Positions 5,655 to 6,220 of a stretch of DNA of 6,220 bases are shown here, in pieces; position 1 is the stretch's first letter; each line of letters starts with the position of its first letter. A program made the translations under genes and the position numbers. The stretch lies in the NCBI GenBank assembly GCA_026713405.1, contig JAPOON010000291.1:1-6220 (forward strand), written 5' to 3'. This DNA comes from Gammaproteobacteria bacterium (GTDB taxonomy: Bacteria; Pseudomonadota; Gammaproteobacteria; Pseudomonadales; Azotimanducaceae_A). The notes beneath the pieces are model-generated. The model had not been told where the DNA came from, did no database searches, and was given only the letters and a program-made list of their open reading frames with translations.

Positions 5655-6220
5655 TCACTCAGAGGCGCGCGGCGGGCCTGCCGTGGCCGTGTGTGACGGG
5701 CCTGCCGTGGACAGAGCATCGAGGCCGGCGGCTTTTACGGCTTGCCTGACGCGCAGGTAAGCATGGGCCTTGCTTAGCCCAAATACGCTGTCCTCCGGCC
5801 CGGCGTCGCGTCGTATCGCTTCGAGATCGCGTGCGGCCGCCCCGCTGAGCAAACGTACTTCAGGGCCCCCGTGCGGATCGGCCTTGCCTCGGAAGTTGAG
5901 CCTCACCTTGCCATCATCGAGTGTCTCCACGTCCCCCCAATTCAGCGCCACGGCCTTTTCCACGGTCAACTTTGTTGCCTGCAGGACCGAGCAGAGGGCA
6001 ATGTCGACCAGCCCGCGCCGCCGGGCGTCCGGGCGGGCTGCCCAGCCGTAGCCGTGACGCCGGGGCTCAAGGGCCGTCGCCCGTATTGCTTCGAGCGCGG
6101 CGGGGTCGAGCGAACTCGGCGTAACGCGCGAGGCCAACCTGCGCATTTCCCGTACCGTCACTCTGACGGGATCGGTTGCGCACGGGTCGTCGTATCCGGC
6201 CTCTCGGTGCGCTTTCGCGA
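5655..6220 (-). pseudogene. Tyrosine recombinase/phage integrase remnant, partial at the right edge and truncated at its C-terminus
   Basis: The frame is open from the right edge, so the 5' part lies outside; 187 residues are visible. The visible start, AKAHREAGYDDPCATDPV, resembles the end of a core-binding (SAM-like) domain. The catalytic domain follows with ARRRGLVDIALCSVL, ALNWGDVETLDDGKVRL, LLSGAAARDLEAIRRD, DSVFGLS and a helix ending VRQAVKAAGLDA. In active relatives the helix before NWGDVE carries LRRSEA-like residues including catalytic Arg I; here the aligned stretch is KLTVEK, with no arginine. After AAGL one expects an HSxR box, a GRW/H box and the nucleophilic tyrosine. Instead the protein ends within about 20 residues, in a repeat-derived tail, 13 bases from the thiD stop. 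It is therefore probably inactive. A GTG at 6161 could start a shorter frame, but the homology upstream argues against this. Confidence 0.75.
5673..5710. repeat. Direct repeat, 14 bases twice with a 24-base period
   Basis: CGGGCCTGCCGTGG occurs at 5673-5686 and 5697-5710, separated by 10 bases. The 24-base period keeps the frame, so the end of the integrase remnant reads TAGPSHTA followed by TAGPPRAS, an 8-residue tandem. It lies just where the recombinase homology is lost, suggesting local duplication or a rearrangement junction. Confidence 0.85.

Noticed and set aside
4619..5719. Long open minus-strand frame continuous with and upstream of the amidohydrolase, antisense to thiD
   Set aside because: The translation before the lipoprotein signal is arginine/glycine-rich, shows no family motif and mirrors a strongly supported thiD gene. 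It is a stop-poor shadow in G+C-rich DNA.
1..6220. CRISPR array, tRNA, rRNA or insertion-sequence ends
   Set aside because: No regularly spaced repeats, tRNA-like cloverleaf, rRNA stretch, or transposase with terminal inverted repeats was recognised.

Overview
The window is G+C-rich, tightly packed bacterial DNA. It most likely comes from a gammaproteobacterium, because the order rnfD-rnfG-rnfE-nth matches the 3' end of the rsx/rnf-nth operon of Escherichia coli and its relatives, and the Nth protein has the same length and residue numbering as E. coli endonuclease III. I cannot name the genus.

Region 1 (1-1978) is the end of an Rnf electron-transport operon followed by nth. It holds the last 42 codons of rnfD, a compact rnfG, rnfE and nth. 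Every junction is a 4-base stop/start overlap, so translation is probably coupled. RnfD, RnfG and RnfE are membrane subunits of the ion-translocating ferredoxin:NAD oxidoreductase (Rsx complex). Nth is a base-excision-repair glycosylase/AP lyase with an iron-sulfur cluster.

Region 2 (1979-2896) is a two-gene toxin-antitoxin module of the DUF1778/GNAT (TacAT/KacAT/AtaRT) type. The ribbon-helix-helix-like antitoxin overlaps the acetyltransferase toxin by 11 bases. A perfect 19-base palindrome lies between, and partly under, the -35 and -10 elements of a plausible sigma-70 promoter, which fits an autoregulatory operator. The antitoxin gene is visibly less G+C-rich than its neighbours, which suggests acquisition.

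Region 3 (2699-4618, minus strand) encodes a predicted lipoprotein of the YtcJ-like amidohydrolase family 3. Its frame has no stop at the end of the domain and continues 198 bases antisense into the toxin gene.

Region 4 (4619-5641) is a 222-base divergent intergenic stretch followed by thiD on the plus strand, the kinase for hydroxymethylpyrimidine in thiamine synthesis. No TPP riboswitch was recognised.

Region 5 (5642-6220, minus strand) holds a tyrosine-recombinase remnant that enters from the right edge. It lacks the C-terminal catalytic boxes and ends in a short tandem repeat next to thiD.

No wholly new system was found. The points most worth a second look are the toxin-antitoxin operator/promoter, the amidohydrolase/toxin overlap and the decayed integrase at the edge of thiD.
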